Below, piece by piece: positions 26,104 through 35,275 of a DNA stretch of 64,000 nucleotides. The notes under the pieces are model-generated. The model saw only the letters and a program-made list of their open reading frames with translations. It was not told where the DNA came from and did no database searches. Position 1 is the first letter of the stretch; every line of letters begins with the position of its first letter. The DNA is from Rhizobium cauense (GTDB taxonomy: Bacteria; Pseudomonadota; Alphaproteobacteria; Rhizobiales; Rhizobiaceae): the NCBI RefSeq assembly GCF_019511525.1, contig NZ_JAEUAT010000027.1:1-64000 (forward strand). The letters are read 5' to 3'. The position numbers and the translations under genes are program-made.

Positions 26104-27318
26104 ATGAATTTCGATTTCAACGCTGAACTCCATGCTAGACCGTCAATATACTTCTCGGGCCCAGCATTCATCGATCATATTGCTCTTATACCTCAGCAGT
26201 TTGCGGGGCTGCGTAGAACGGATCCCGTCGTGGTGACGGAAGGTAACGAGAAAGTTCGCAGCCAACTCGAGTATCATACAGAGTTCATCACGCTGACGGT
26301 GGTGCGGGAACTGGATAAGGATGCCACCGAATGGCCCAACAGTGAGCTCTCACTCGATGACATCCACTTGCTGGCGGATGCTCCCGACGCCGAGATTGTT
26401 TGCCGTACATCTATCCTCATCTCCAGCGCCATGCCTCCATCCCTTGGAGAGGCTTTGGAGAGACTTAATTTTGGTGACACCGCTGTCTCACAAGTCGGTG
26501 GAGGGGACGCGACAATCTGTTCCGATTTTCGAGTGCGAGACGACCGGGCAAGTCGTATAGTTCTGTTCAACAGAGGGCTTAACGCCTATCGACTTGGAAG
26601 GATGGTGAGGCGGGTATGCGAGATCGAGACCTATCGCTCCATGGCCCTGCGCGGACTGCCTGAGGCCCGCAGACTCGCGCCACATCTGGACGCGTTTGAT
26701 GGCACACTTGTAAAGCTTACAAAGCAAAACCTGGCAACATCGCCATCCGAACATAAGAGCCTCCTCGATGAGATCACATCCCTATCCTCGGAAATCATCT
26801 CGGCGGCGGCCGCAACTCGAAACCGCTTCGGCGCGACAGCTGCTTATGCTCAGATCGTAGAGGAGCGCATAACTGAGTTGCGTGAGACCCATGTTGAAGG
26901 CTTCCAACGGTTCGGTGTTTTCGTTGCCCGGCGTTTCAAGCCAGCAATTCGATCTTGCGCCGCGACAGCATTGCGTTTGGATCGGCTGTCGATGGCAGCG
27001 ACGCATTTAATTGACCTGCTGCAGACCCGAATACAGGTCGAGATAGAATACCAGAATTCCCTTCAAATCCAGGCCATGGCTGATCGTGCGGCGGTGCAGG
27101 TTAAAATACAAAGGGCAGTCGAGGGGTTCTCGATCATCGCGATCAGCTACTACCTGCTTAGCCTCGTAAAGACGGGGATCGAAGCGTTGGAGCACGCTGG
27201 AATTCACGTTGACCCCTTGGTTATGCTGTTGTGTATTCCGATTACTATCTTCGCGGTTTTTCTCACCGTCATACGCGTAAAGCACGCCCTGAAATCAGAT
27301 ACTAGGGCTTTCGGGTAA
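26104..27318 (+). CDS. DUF3422 family protein
   Basis: A 404-residue protein of the DUF3422 family, common in alpha- and betaproteobacteria. It begins with NAELHARPSIYFSGPAFIDH, typical of the family. The middle is a long helical region (TRNRFGATAAYAQIVEERIT). The C-terminus has two hydrophobic segments, FSIIAISYYLLSLVKTGIEA and VDPLVMLLCIPITIFAVFLT, so it is probably anchored in the inner membrane at its C-terminal end. The start at 26104 follows GGGGAG; a GTG at 26089 is a weaker alternative. Function is unknown. It stands between a long non-coding stretch and the convergent YdiJ gene. Confidence 0.88.
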   Translation: MNFDFNAELHARPSIYFSGPAFIDHIALIPQQFAGLRRTDPVVVTEGNEKVRSQLEYHTEFITLTVVRELDKDATEWPNSELSLDDIHLLADAPDAEIVCRTSILISSAMPPSLGEALERLNFGDTAVSQVGGGDATICSDFRVRDDRASRIVLFNRGLNAYRLGRMVRRVCEIETYRSMALRGLPEARRLAPHLDAFDGTLVKLTKQNLATSPSEHKSLLDEITSLSSEIISAAAATRNRFGATAAYAQIVEERITELRETHVEGFQRFGVFVARRFKPAIRSCAATALRLDRLSMAATHLIDLLQTRIQVEIEYQNSLQIQAMADRAAVQVKIQRAVEGFSIIAISYYLLSLVKTGIEALEHAGIHVDPLVMLLCIPITIFAVFLTVIRVKHALKSDTRAFG

Positions 27319-27445
27319 GCGAGTGGGGGTAGCCTTGACCGACGCCTTTCCTTTTGCGGCAATCAGCTACTTCCCGCGCCCAACGGGAGAGAGTTTCATC
27401 CGCCTGACGCCATTGATGAGATGTTTGCATCGATCTGGTGGGTCA

Positions 27446-30400
27446 CTAAACCACAAGACCTTCGATTACTTCCAATGGATGCGGAACTGTCTGCCGATCA
27501 ATCACCTTCACTTGGCATCGACACGAGTATCCGGTAGCCATCACGACTTTGCTTTCCGAAGCGGAGGCAATGGCACCTGCCCAGCTCATCGCGTAAAGCG
27601 TCTCGGAAATTTCGCGATTGCGGACCTCATGGCCAAACGTACCGGCCATACCACAGCACCCGACGTTTTCGACTTCCAAACGGACACCCAGTTTTCCAAA
27701 GATCGATTTCCACTGGGCGATAGAGGAAGGGGCGTTGGTGCGTTCCGTGCAATGGGGAAGAAGGCGGTATTGTACAGCACCATCGACTGGAATGGGACTG
27801 TTTGCCAAGATGCCGCCAAGCCATTCCTGGGGAAGCAGAACAGCCACCTTACCATTTGGCCCCCACACGGCGTCGTACTCGCTTCGAAAAGCCAGTGTCA
27901 TGGATGGGTCTAGCCCGACCAAGTCAATCCCAGTGTTGGCCAAAGCTCGAAGATACCGCGCCGTTTTTTTCGCAGTCGTCTCGAAGCGGGCGAGATATCC
28001 ATGGACGTGAAGTGCCTTGCCGTTCTGATGGTTCACGGCCAGATACGGTACTTTCCCAATCTTCCGTGCCAGCGTGATCGCTGCGATGCCAACGCTCGGT
28101 TCGAAGTGAGCGGTAAAGCTGTCGGGGACAAACACCACTGATCGCTGTCTCTCGTCAGGTGAAAGCCCTCCGATCGTGTCGATGGTTGCGATCGCTACTC
28201 CAAGTCGAGAAGCTTCTTTGTACAGCGAATGACGTGGCAAAAGTGGAAGCGCGGTAAGCCCAATAGCTCTTAGTAATCCGCTGCCAACCCGGGTGCCGAC
28301 GACGAGGTTGTAGATTGGCGAAACATAACTCATCAGAGGAAGTGTCGTCTCGATTGCACCTACCACCGAATCTTTTAGCGGGCGAAGATAGCGCCCGTAA
28401 TAGAGCTCGAGGAACTTCGATCGAAACGCCGGAACGCTCACTTTCACGGGACATTGTCCGGCGCAGGCCTTGCAGGAGAGACACGTATCCATTGCCTCCC
28501 GGACCTCATGTGAATAGTCGTCCCGGTTCTTAGGGTTTAGACTGTTCCAGAGGCGTCTGGGGAATGCAATTATGGGATTTGAACGACGGACAAGTTGGGC
28601 GTCCGTTCGCGGATCAATGCCATGTTCCCGCAGAAGACGTAGCCATTCGCGCATGAGTGAGGCTCTCCCTTTGGGAGAAAACCGGCGATCACGCGTCGCT
28701 TTATAGGACGGGCACATTGGAGTGGTCGCGTCGAAGTCGAAGCACGCACCGTTGCCATTGCAATAAGGCGCGTTGTCGAAAGCTGCACGAATGTCGTTTC
28801 CGATCACACGGTCGGCATCGCCGCGAAGCGGTACCTCGTCAATCCTTAAGAGCGAGTCGGGGGTCGGGCCTGCGATCTTTCCTGGATTAAGTCGGTTCTC
28901 CGGATCAAATACCTGCTTGATATCCTGGAGGCATGGGTAAAGGTCGCCGAAATACTCTGGCACGTACTCGGATCGAACGCCTTTTCCATGCTCTCCCCAG
29001 AGAATACCGCCGTATTTCCTTGTGAGCGACACGACTGCATCACTAATGTGCCTCACCTTTGGAACGTCTTCTGCGCGAGCGAGATCGAGTGCGGGCCTTA
29101 CATGCAGGACGCCTGCATCAACGTGACCGAACATGCCGTACGACACCCCGGTATCATCGAGAAGTGCACGAAATTCTCGGATATAGGCGGCAAGGTTTTC
29201 GGGTGGAACCGCCGTGTCCTCTACGAAGGCCACGGGACGAACGGGGCCCTCGACATTGCCGAGAAGACCGACAGCCCGCTTCCGCATTGTCCAGATCGCC
29301 TCGACGTCTCTGTTTGTTCGTGCAATTGTCATGCCTAGCCGGCTGACATTCACCTCTCGCTCGAGTGCAGTCTTAATTCCGAGGAGCTTTAGCTCCAACT
29401 CCTGGTCGTTATCGGCAAGCACCTCGACGATATTGATGCCGTTCGCGGGATGTCCTTTATCGTCGGGGAAGAAGTGCGCAATCTCTGTCCAGACGATGTC
29501 TGTTTTTGCAAGGCCAAGCACCTTTTCATCAACGGTCTCGACGGACGCAACATTGATCGCGGTTAAGGTTCGTGCGTCTTCGAGTGCTGCGTTGAAATCG
29601 TTGTAACGAATGTTTATGAGCGCAGCGCAGGCAGGTATGGGAAGAAGGTTTAGTTCCGCTTCGGCAATCATTGCCAGCGTTCCTTCGGAGCCACATAGGA
29701 TGGCGTTCAGATCAAACCGGCCATCCGCGCGGCGGATATGCGCAAGGTCATAGCCAGTCATATAGCGAGTCAGTTGGGGAAAAATCGCTTTGATCCGCTC
29801 ACGCTCCTCCTTTTCTATCCGGTCGACAGTCCGGTAGATAGCACCGACGCGATCGTCGCGATCCATGATCTGGTTTAGCAAAGGTTCGTCAATTGGGCGT
29901 GACCACCAATCTGAACCGTCGGTCAAAATGACGCGAAGTCCCAGGACATGGTTGGAAGTCTTGCCATAGAGACAAGAGCCTTGGCCGCAGGCATCGGTGG
30001 ATACCATCCCTCCGATCGTGGCCCGGTTCGATGTCGACAGTTCAGGCGCGAAAAAGAGTCCGTAGGGCTTGAGCGCGACATTCAATTGATCCTTCACTAC
30101 GCCAGCTTGGACACGGGCCACCTTGCGAACCGGATCAATCTCCAGGATATGGTTCATATGCCGCGAACAATCGACGACCACGCCTTGTGTCAGCGATTGC
30201 CCGTTTGTCCCCGTTCCGCCCCCGCGTGGAGCGATAACGATCGTTTGGAATGGGGGCTCCGAGAGAACGTTCGCTAGGACTTTGAGGTCGTCTGCGCTCT
30301 TCGGAAAAAGGATGCCCGCCGGCTCCACTTGGTAGATCGAATTGTCGGTCGCGAACGCCGTACGCGCGCCGGCGCGGAATTCGATATCTCCCCTAAATCC

Positions 30401-30475
30401 CGCCTCTACAAGTCGTTGATGCAGGCTACGTGTTGGGATCGAGCTAGGGGAGGGCGGTTCAAGGTAAGGTATCAT
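27446..30475 (-). CDS. ydiJ: YdiJ-type D-2-hydroxyglutarate dehydrogenase (FAD/4Fe-4S)
   Basis: A 1009-residue fused oxidoreductase that matches enterobacterial YdiJ over its full length. The N-terminal FAD-binding domain (PCMH/GlcD type) has IVIAPRGGGTGTNGQSLTQG and PELSTSNRATIGGMVSTDAC. A C-terminal FAD-oxidase domain with YGMFGHVDAGVLHVRPALD follows. Near residue 675 is a ferredoxin-like cluster motif, CLSCKACAGQCPVKVSVPAF. The C-terminal CCG domain carries ENVGCCGMAGTFGHE. Such enzymes oxidise D-2-hydroxyglutarate to 2-oxoglutarate at the membrane electron chain. I start it at 30475, where the protein aligns with the usual N-terminus (MIPYLEPPS). An in-frame ATG at 30556 would add an unconserved 27 residues. 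Confidence 0.92.
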   Translation of the reverse strand: MIPYLEPPSPSSIPTRSLHQRLVEAGFRGDIEFRAGARTAFATDNSIYQVEPAGILFPKSADDLKVLANVLSEPPFQTIVIAPRGGGTGTNGQSLTQGVVVDCSRHMNHILEIDPVRKVARVQAGVVKDQLNVALKPYGLFFAPELSTSNRATIGGMVSTDACGQGSCLYGKTSNHVLGLRVILTDGSDWWSRPIDEPLLNQIMDRDDRVGAIYRTVDRIEKEERERIKAIFPQLTRYMTGYDLAHIRRADGRFDLNAILCGSEGTLAMIAEAELNLLPIPACAALINIRYNDFNAALEDARTLTAINVASVETVDEKVLGLAKTDIVWTEIAHFFPDDKGHPANGINIVEVLADNDQELELKLLGIKTALEREVNVSRLGMTIARTNRDVEAIWTMRKRAVGLLGNVEGPVRPVAFVEDTAVPPENLAAYIREFRALLDDTGVSYGMFGHVDAGVLHVRPALDLARAEDVPKVRHISDAVVSLTRKYGGILWGEHGKGVRSEYVPEYFGDLYPCLQDIKQVFDPENRLNPGKIAGPTPDSLLRIDEVPLRGDADRVIGNDIRAAFDNAPYCNGNGACFDFDATTPMCPSYKATRDRRFSPKGRASLMREWLRLLREHGIDPRTDAQLVRRSNPIIAFPRRLWNSLNPKNRDDYSHEVREAMDTCLSCKACAGQCPVKVSVPAFRSKFLELYYGRYLRPLKDSVVGAIETTLPLMSYVSPIYNLVVGTRVGSGLLRAIGLTALPLLPRHSLYKEASRLGVAIATIDTIGGLSPDERQRSVVFVPDSFTAHFEPSVGIAAITLARKIGKVPYLAVNHQNGKALHVHGYLARFETTAKKTARYLRALANTGIDLVGLDPSMTLAFRSEYDAVWGPNGKVAVLLPQEWLGGILANSPIPVDGAVQYRLLPHCTERTNAPSSIAQWKSIFGKLGVRLEVENVGCCGMAGTFGHEVRNREISETLYAMSWAGAIASASESKVVMATGYSCRCQVKVIDRQTVPHPLEVIEGLVV

Positions 30476-30925
30476 GTGACGCGCAATCAAATCAGCTGGG
30501 CATGAAAACAAGGCTAAGCTACGCTCGTTTATCCGCTCAATTGCAACAATTTCCATCAGGAGCCATAAGCGGATTAATGCCTATGTCGCAATATATCTCC
30601 CAAGCGATCAGAATATATTGTGACAAATTCGGCTAATGTAATGCGGAATACGCATGACCTCACGGAGTAACGAAGCGCGCAGCGAGTGCGTGGCGTACCG
30701 CTTGCCAGGCTCGATGGTGGTACCTTACCGTCTGCACTCGCCAACGGCCGTCCGTGAAGGTGGGAACGAGAGCACGACGGATACCTCCCATTGTGGTCGA
30801 CCACCCTCACAAGCATCGCAAGTGTGGATTCCGATGTCGCTATGGGAGCGGAAAAAATATTGTGCCGAGACCGTTATCGGTCTCGGCCCTCCTGATCAGG
30901 TGGTTTTTATCTGAACTATGTGACG
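30476..30925. other. Intergenic region with ydiJ promoter and a terminator
   Basis: About 450 bp. The left end is AT-rich and should hold the ydiJ promoter. The right end holds the terminator of the next minus-strand gene (30851-30887). No gene is supportable here. Confidence 0.5.
30851..30887 (-). terminator. Rho-independent terminator of the repeat-protein gene
   Basis: A perfect 10-bp stem, GCCGAGACCG (30864-30873) and CGGTCTCGGC (30878-30887), has a 4-nt loop. On the minus strand it is followed by ACAATATTTTTTCC. It lies 39 nt past the stop at 30926 and is a classical intrinsic terminator. Confidence 0.85.
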
Positions 30926-31753
30926 TTATTTGCCCTTGTTGCCAGCACCATGGTTGCCGCCGCCCTGGCCAGGGTTGGACGGATCGGTATGGTCGGGATC
31001 GTTGCCATGGCCGTTATCAGCATGTGTGGAATTGTCATTCCCATTCTCATTCGCAACTCCATTTCCGGATCCGTTCCCAGTGCTCTGACCTGGATTGGAG
31101 GGGTCGCTGTGGCCAGGGTCATTGCCGTTGCCGTTATCACTGTGTGCCGGAGTATTGCTTGGGCTGCTTGGCGTATCGCCCGCGCCGGTCCCGGAACCCG
31201 GGTGGCTGCCGCCAGCCGTGCTTCCTGTGCCTTGCTGGTGATCCTCTCCACTAGGGGTGCTGCCGGCGTTGGTGCTACCGCCCTCGTGGCCACCTTGGCT
31301 TCCACCCTGATTGCTGGCTTCGCTACCCCGCTGACCATTGTTGACCGCGAGGGAGCCGCCGGTGGTGCCGCCTGAGCCACTACCATGAGAGGATCCGAAG
31401 GTGCTGCCACGGGCGAATCCGACGTCGGTAGAGGTGTTGCCCCAGCGAGCAGAGGAGCTTCTGTTGGTGGGTCGTCCGGTGCGACCGGCGGAAACGCTAC
31501 CCGTGTAGAAGCCCACGGCAATCTCCGAATTTGGAAGCTTTGCGTGAATTTTAGAGACTTGGTTGGCGCCAACATAGCTGTAGGTGCAGCTTCTCCAGAA
31601 GAGGAAAACCCATCGGCAATCCTTCCTCAGTGCGGTGGCAGTTTGTTCATGGTGGCGCGGCTTCTGGCCCGCGTAGGAGGTAGAAGAAAGCAATGCGAAA
31701 ACAGCCAAAACAGAAGCAACGGTTTTGGCAGTGGTTTTAAGCAGACGCATCAT
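30926..31753 (-). CDS. Secreted Gly/Asn/Ser-rich repeat protein
   Basis: A 275-residue exported protein of low complexity. The start at 31753 (ATG ATG) follows AAGGA and yields a signal peptide ending near SSTSYA. After it comes a short Cys-containing segment (KDCRWVFLFWRSCTYSYVG) that could form a disulfide. The rest, from about residue 95, is hydrophilic and rich in G, N, S, D and H. The last 75 residues contain two copies of a unit close to NGNDPGHSDPSNPGQ (second copy HGNDPDHTDPSNPGQ). It resembles calcium-binding or matrix-type tails in composition only. A perfect intrinsic terminator follows. It is the second such protein in the window, about 6 kb from the first. Confidence 0.7.
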   Translation of the reverse strand: MMRLLKTTAKTVASVLAVFALLSSTSYAGQKPRHHEQTATALRKDCRWVFLFWRSCTYSYVGANQVSKIHAKLPNSEIAVGFYTGSVSAGRTGRPTNRSSSARWGNTSTDVGFARGSTFGSSHGSGSGGTTGGSLAVNNGQRGSEASNQGGSQGGHEGGSTNAGSTPSGEDHQQGTGSTAGGSHPGSGTGAGDTPSSPSNTPAHSDNGNGNDPGHSDPSNPGQSTGNGSGNGVANENGNDNSTHADNGHGNDPDHTDPSNPGQGGGNHGAGNKGK

Positions 31754-31940
31754 GTTCTGGCAGTCCTTGGGTTCGTCTTCGGTGAGAGACAAATAGCTAC
31801 CCAACGGAAGGACCGTTTGTTTTGGGCTGCCAATCAATTGCGGGCGGCTGCCAACCCGCTAAACTCGGCTGTTGCCCTCGGCCACCGCAGGCCGAAATGC
31901 GCATCAGAATGTCGCTCTGGACAAGAACGATTTTTAGTCT

Positions 31941-32227
31941 GGTGCGAGTGACGGGGATCGATCGACGAGATCACCGACGCGCTGGTGGAGACGCCGTGTA
32001 GTGCGTATCACCCTTCCTGGATCGTCCAGTGGTGACAAGCCCAAAACACGCGGTCAAAAGTGTCTCCAATGCGCCAATGTCTGCATATCGGACTCGGGGT
32101 CGGTCGGCTCTACAGTCGACCACACCTTCTGACGGAGGACTTGCACCCTTGCCCCGCGTTCGGGATTGCTACCCGAAGAAGGGGTGCTGGCTTTGATATG
32201 TAACTTCAATGCGGTGCGAGTGACGGG
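31941..32227. repeat. 15-bp direct repeats resembling tRNA 3' ends
   Basis: GGTGCGAGTGACGGG occurs at 31941-31955 and again at 32213-32227, in the same orientation, 272 bp apart. The first copy is preceded by T, giving TGG, the complement of a CCA tail. This is the pattern left by site-specific integration at a tRNA gene, although no integrase gene is seen. Confidence 0.55.
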
Positions 32228-32290
32228 ATCGAACCCGTACGGCCGAGTCGAGGGACATAAAGCCTAGGGCGCGACCCATCAGCCGAACCG
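32213..32290 (-). pseudogene. 3' fragment of a tRNA gene (probable class II)
   Basis: On the minus strand a perfect T-arm, ACGGGTTCGATCCCGT (32238-32223), is followed by a 7-nt acceptor-like strand and ACC. Upstream of it is a segment that could be a long variable arm, as in Leu or Ser tRNAs. No matching 5' acceptor strand (GCGAGTG) was found upstream, so the gene is incomplete and probably not functional. Confidence 0.45.
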
Positions 32291-32484
32291 CTTGTCTGTT
32301 TTGACGCGATGCCTTTGATCGGTTGCTCGAATCTTCCATATTTCCGTCTGGATCTGGCGCTGTGAGCGATCCTATGGGTATCGTCACGATAAGCCCCACC
32401 GGCGCCCGGGCATACCGGCAGGGCTGGCTACCTACAGTGTGTGGCTTTTGCGGATCGCGGGGCCGGATCAATGTAACCCATGGT

Positions 32485-33573
32485 TCATTCGCGCAACATC
32501 TTCACGGCGGTCGGATCGATGGCGATTCTGATCGCGTCTCCAATGGCGGGGAGTTCGTCTGCTTCCGCCGAACGAACGAGTGCGTTGAGCGAAAGGTCCG
32601 CTGTGAGTTCGACAAGTAGCTCCAATGATGCTCCCAGGTTGACGACCCTGCGGAGATGACCATGTAGATGGTTGACACTGTCCTGCACTTTGCTGCCTGT
32701 CGAGGACAGAACCTGGACGTCTTCCGGACGAATGACGCAATAGCGAGGCATGGTGGTCGCCGAGTTGCGTGAGGCGCGTAGCACGACAGCGCCTTTGGCC
32801 AACCTCACCTCTGTGAAATCCGATTGTGACGTCACGCCTTCGATATCAAGGATGTTGGATTTGCCAATGAAGTCTGCAACAAAGGTCGACGTCGGATTCC
32901 CATAGATTGATGCCGGATCGCCTTCCTGCGCGATGACCCCCTTCCACATGACGACGATACGGTCCGACATCGCCATGGCCTCTTCCTGATCATGCGTAAC
33001 GTAAACGAAGGTCATATCCAGCCTTTGCTGAATCTCCTTCAACTCGGCACGCATCGCCTCTCGTAGCTTGAGGTCAAGATTGGACAGAGGCTCGTCCAAG
33101 AGCAGAACGGACGGCCGAGGGGCAAGCGCACGGGCGAGCGCGACGCGCTGCTGCTGGCCGCCAGAAAGTTCCCTGGGATACCGATCCGCAAGCTGCTCGA
33201 GGTGGACACTACGCAGCGACGCGTCGACGGTCGATGCAATGTCCGACTTTGGCATTTGCTTCATCTTCAGGCCGAAGGCGACATTCTGAGCAACCGTCAT
33301 ATGCGGGAACAGCGCATAGTTCTGGAAGACGAGGCCGATGTTCCGCCTTTCAGGAGGGACGTGCGCCTGGCTCTGTCCCCGGATTCGGATGTCGCCGTCC
33401 GATGGTTCGCTAAACCCGGCTATCATGTTGAGGGTTGTCGTCTTTCCGCATCCGGACGGTCCAAGAATGCTTACGAATTCGCCTTTAGGGATCTTGAGGT
33501 CGATGTCTTTCACAACCGAGATCGGACCGTAAGCCTTGCTGACGGATACGAGTTCAATGTCGAGATTGCTCAT
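32485..33573 (-). CDS. Polyamine-type ABC transporter ATP-binding protein (PotA-like)
   Basis: A 362-residue importer ATPase. The Walker A is GPSGCGKTTT near residue 38, the signature LSGGQQQRVALARAL, the Walker B SVLLLDEPLSNLD and the switch His in YVTHDQEEAM. The C-terminal 110 residues form a TOBE regulatory domain, as in PotA/FbpC-type ATPases. It is the last gene of the minus-strand operon and overlaps the permease before it by 4 nt. With two permeases and a binding protein it would drive uptake of a polyamine or another small organic cation or metal chelate. Confidence 0.9.
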   Translation of the reverse strand: MSNLDIELVSVSKAYGPISVVKDIDLKIPKGEFVSILGPSGCGKTTTLNMIAGFSEPSDGDIRIRGQSQAHVPPERRNIGLVFQNYALFPHMTVAQNVAFGLKMKQMPKSDIASTVDASLRSVHLEQLADRYPRELSGGQQQRVALARALAPRPSVLLLDEPLSNLDLKLREAMRAELKEIQQRLDMTFVYVTHDQEEAMAMSDRIVVMWKGVIAQEGDPASIYGNPTSTFVADFIGKSNILDIEGVTSQSDFTEVRLAKGAVVLRASRNSATTMPRYCVIRPEDVQVLSSTGSKVQDSVNHLHGHLRRVVNLGASLELLVELTADLSLNALVRSAEADELPAIGDAIRIAIDPTAVKMLRE

Positions 33574-34373
33574 TTGCTGCCACCATGGAGTTGGGCGGAG
33601 AAGCCGCCGAGTTTTTCGAACGCAAAAATAACGAGGAGGATGAAGATCATCGACGCGACGTTGACTGCCGCCATGACGGGATCAAGGCTGTACTCGAGGT
33701 AGTTGATGACGGCGATCGGGAGTGTGGTGTCGCCCGGCCTGACGAGGAATACCGAGAGCGGGATGTTGTTGAAGGAGATGATGAACGCGAAAGTCATCCC
33801 GGAAAGTACACCAGGCTTGATGGCCGGTAAGAGAATAAACCTCGCCCGTTGCAGGCGATTTGCGCCCAGGATCTGACCCGCTCGAGCAAGGTTGCCGTCA
33901 AAATTGGCAATTGATGTCGCCACCATTCTCACGACGAAGGGCAATGCGAGTACGCAATGGGCTGCAATGAGTGCCGGCGTTCCAAGCCACGACTGCAGAC
34001 CGATCACGGACATGAACAATACGATCGCCACACCCTTAACGATTTGCGGCACTGAAAGGGGAGACAGAAGTGCCGCCATGATCGCGTCGTGGCCGGGAAC
34101 CTTCTCGAAGGCAACAAAGTACGCCGCGACGACGCCGATGGCTCCACTGACAGCCGACACAATGAGGGCAATCTGAACGCTTAGCCAGAAGGGTTGCAGC
34201 CAGCGTTCGGAGGCAAGGTCCGCATACCAGCGAGTTGTCCATGCCCACGGTCGAAATGTCACTTCGGCAGTGGGACTAAAGGACGCCGCAATGACGACCA
34301 GCAGGGGGAGAGTGATGAAGGTGAGAACTGCCATAAGGGCAATCCAGAACAATACCGAGATTAACCGGTTCAT
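33570..34373 (-). CDS. Polyamine-type ABC transporter permease (PotC-like)
   Basis: A 267-residue permease with about six transmembrane segments. The EAA loop that docks the ATPase is visible as NLARAGQILGANRLQRARFI. The N-terminus (ISVLFWIALMAVLTFITLPL) is the first membrane span. It overlaps its neighbours on both sides by 4 nt, which indicates tight translational coupling. It pairs with the permease encoded just upstream to form the heterodimeric channel. Confidence 0.9.
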   Translation of the reverse strand: MNRLISVLFWIALMAVLTFITLPLLVVIAASFSPTAEVTFRPWAWTTRWYADLASERWLQPFWLSVQIALIVSAVSGAIGVVAAYFVAFEKVPGHDAIMAALLSPLSVPQIVKGVAIVLFMSVIGLQSWLGTPALIAAHCVLALPFVVRMVATSIANFDGNLARAGQILGANRLQRARFILLPAIKPGVLSGMTFAFIISFNNIPLSVFLVRPGDTTLPIAVINYLEYSLDPVMAAVNVASMIFILLVIFAFEKLGGFSAQLHGGSK

Positions 34374-35266
34374 CGTACACCTCCTTGTCGAGTGTCTCGC
34401 GGCGCACGCTGGCGCGCTTCGATTCGGATGCCGAGATAGGAGAACGCAAGCATCAGCAGCAGCAAGGCATTCGCCATGACGGCCGCAAACGGCCAGTCGA
34501 CGTAGAAGAGCACCTGTTCCGAGATCATCGTCGCGAGGACCTTGAAACCTGCGCCACCGAGGAGAGCTGGTGTTGCATAGGCACTAGCAGCCATCGTGAA
34601 GGAGAGGAGCAGCGAGCTGACAATTCCGGGCATTGAAAGTGGTACGAGAATATGCCGGATCACGGGCAGGCGCGAAGCACCAAGCATCTGTGCTGCACGT
34701 TCGAGGTTGCTATCGATTCCCTGGATGCTTGTCGTGAGTGACAATACTGCGAAGGGCAGCACGACATGTGTAAGGCCCACGACCACTGCAAACAAATTTT
34801 TCGACAATGGAAGTGGTGCGGAGATCAGTCCACTGTGAATTAAAAGATCGTTGATGAAACCCCGGTCCTCCAAAATGATAAGCCAGCCGTACGTGCGCAA
34901 AACGACGCCGGCAAGCTCCGGAGCCAGGGCCAGTGCGAATACAACCGATCGCCACTTGCTTCTCGACCGCGCGAGAAAATATGCGACGGGGTAGGCAAGC
35001 AGCGTCGCGCAGATCGCCACCAGCGCCGACATGACCGCCGTTCGCCAGAGGCCGGCCAGCGATAGTCCATCTGTTATAAAGCGCGAATAGTTTTGCAGTC
35101 CGATTCTATTTGATGCGGGGTCGTGAAAGCTGATCCCAACCATCATCCCCATAGGCAGAGCAAAGAAGAACACCAGAAGCAGTGTCGCTGGTGTCAGCCC
35201 GAGCCAGCGAAAATTCGGGTGCCAGGCCGGGCGTGAACGAGGGAAGTCCAATGCAGTAACGCTCAT
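34370..35266 (-). CDS. Polyamine-type ABC transporter permease (PotB-like)
   Basis: A 298-residue permease. The first span is GLTPATLLLVFFFALPMGMM, followed by the periplasmic loop typical of PotB-type proteins, and the EAA loop is LERAAQMLGASRLPVIRHIL. It starts 9 bp after the binding-protein gene and overlaps the next permease by 4 nt. It is the longer of the two channel subunits, as is usual in this class. Confidence 0.9.
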   Translation of the reverse strand: MSVTALDFPRSRPAWHPNFRWLGLTPATLLLVFFFALPMGMMVGISFHDPASNRIGLQNYSRFITDGLSLAGLWRTAVMSALVAICATLLAYPVAYFLARSRSKWRSVVFALALAPELAGVVLRTYGWLIILEDRGFINDLLIHSGLISAPLPLSKNLFAVVVGLTHVVLPFAVLSLTTSIQGIDSNLERAAQMLGASRLPVIRHILVPLSMPGIVSSLLLSFTMAASAYATPALLGGAGFKVLATMISEQVLFYVDWPFAAVMANALLLLMLAFSYLGIRIEARQRAPRDTRQGGVR

Positions 35267-35275
35267 GACGCCTCC

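Larger units (their letters stand above)
31754..32484. other. Intergenic region with tRNA-3'-end-like direct repeats
   Basis: About 730 bp without a supportable gene. It contains two copies of a 15-bp direct repeat, the second of which continues into a tRNA T-arm-like sequence; both are listed separately. Confidence 0.5.

Noticed and set aside
31385..31951. Long plus-strand frame across the second repeat protein
   Set aside because: It is antisense to the secreted protein and contains only low-complexity text.
32213..32290. Functional tRNA gene
   Set aside because: The T-arm is perfect, but no 5' acceptor strand or D-arm can be found upstream, so only a 3' fragment is present.
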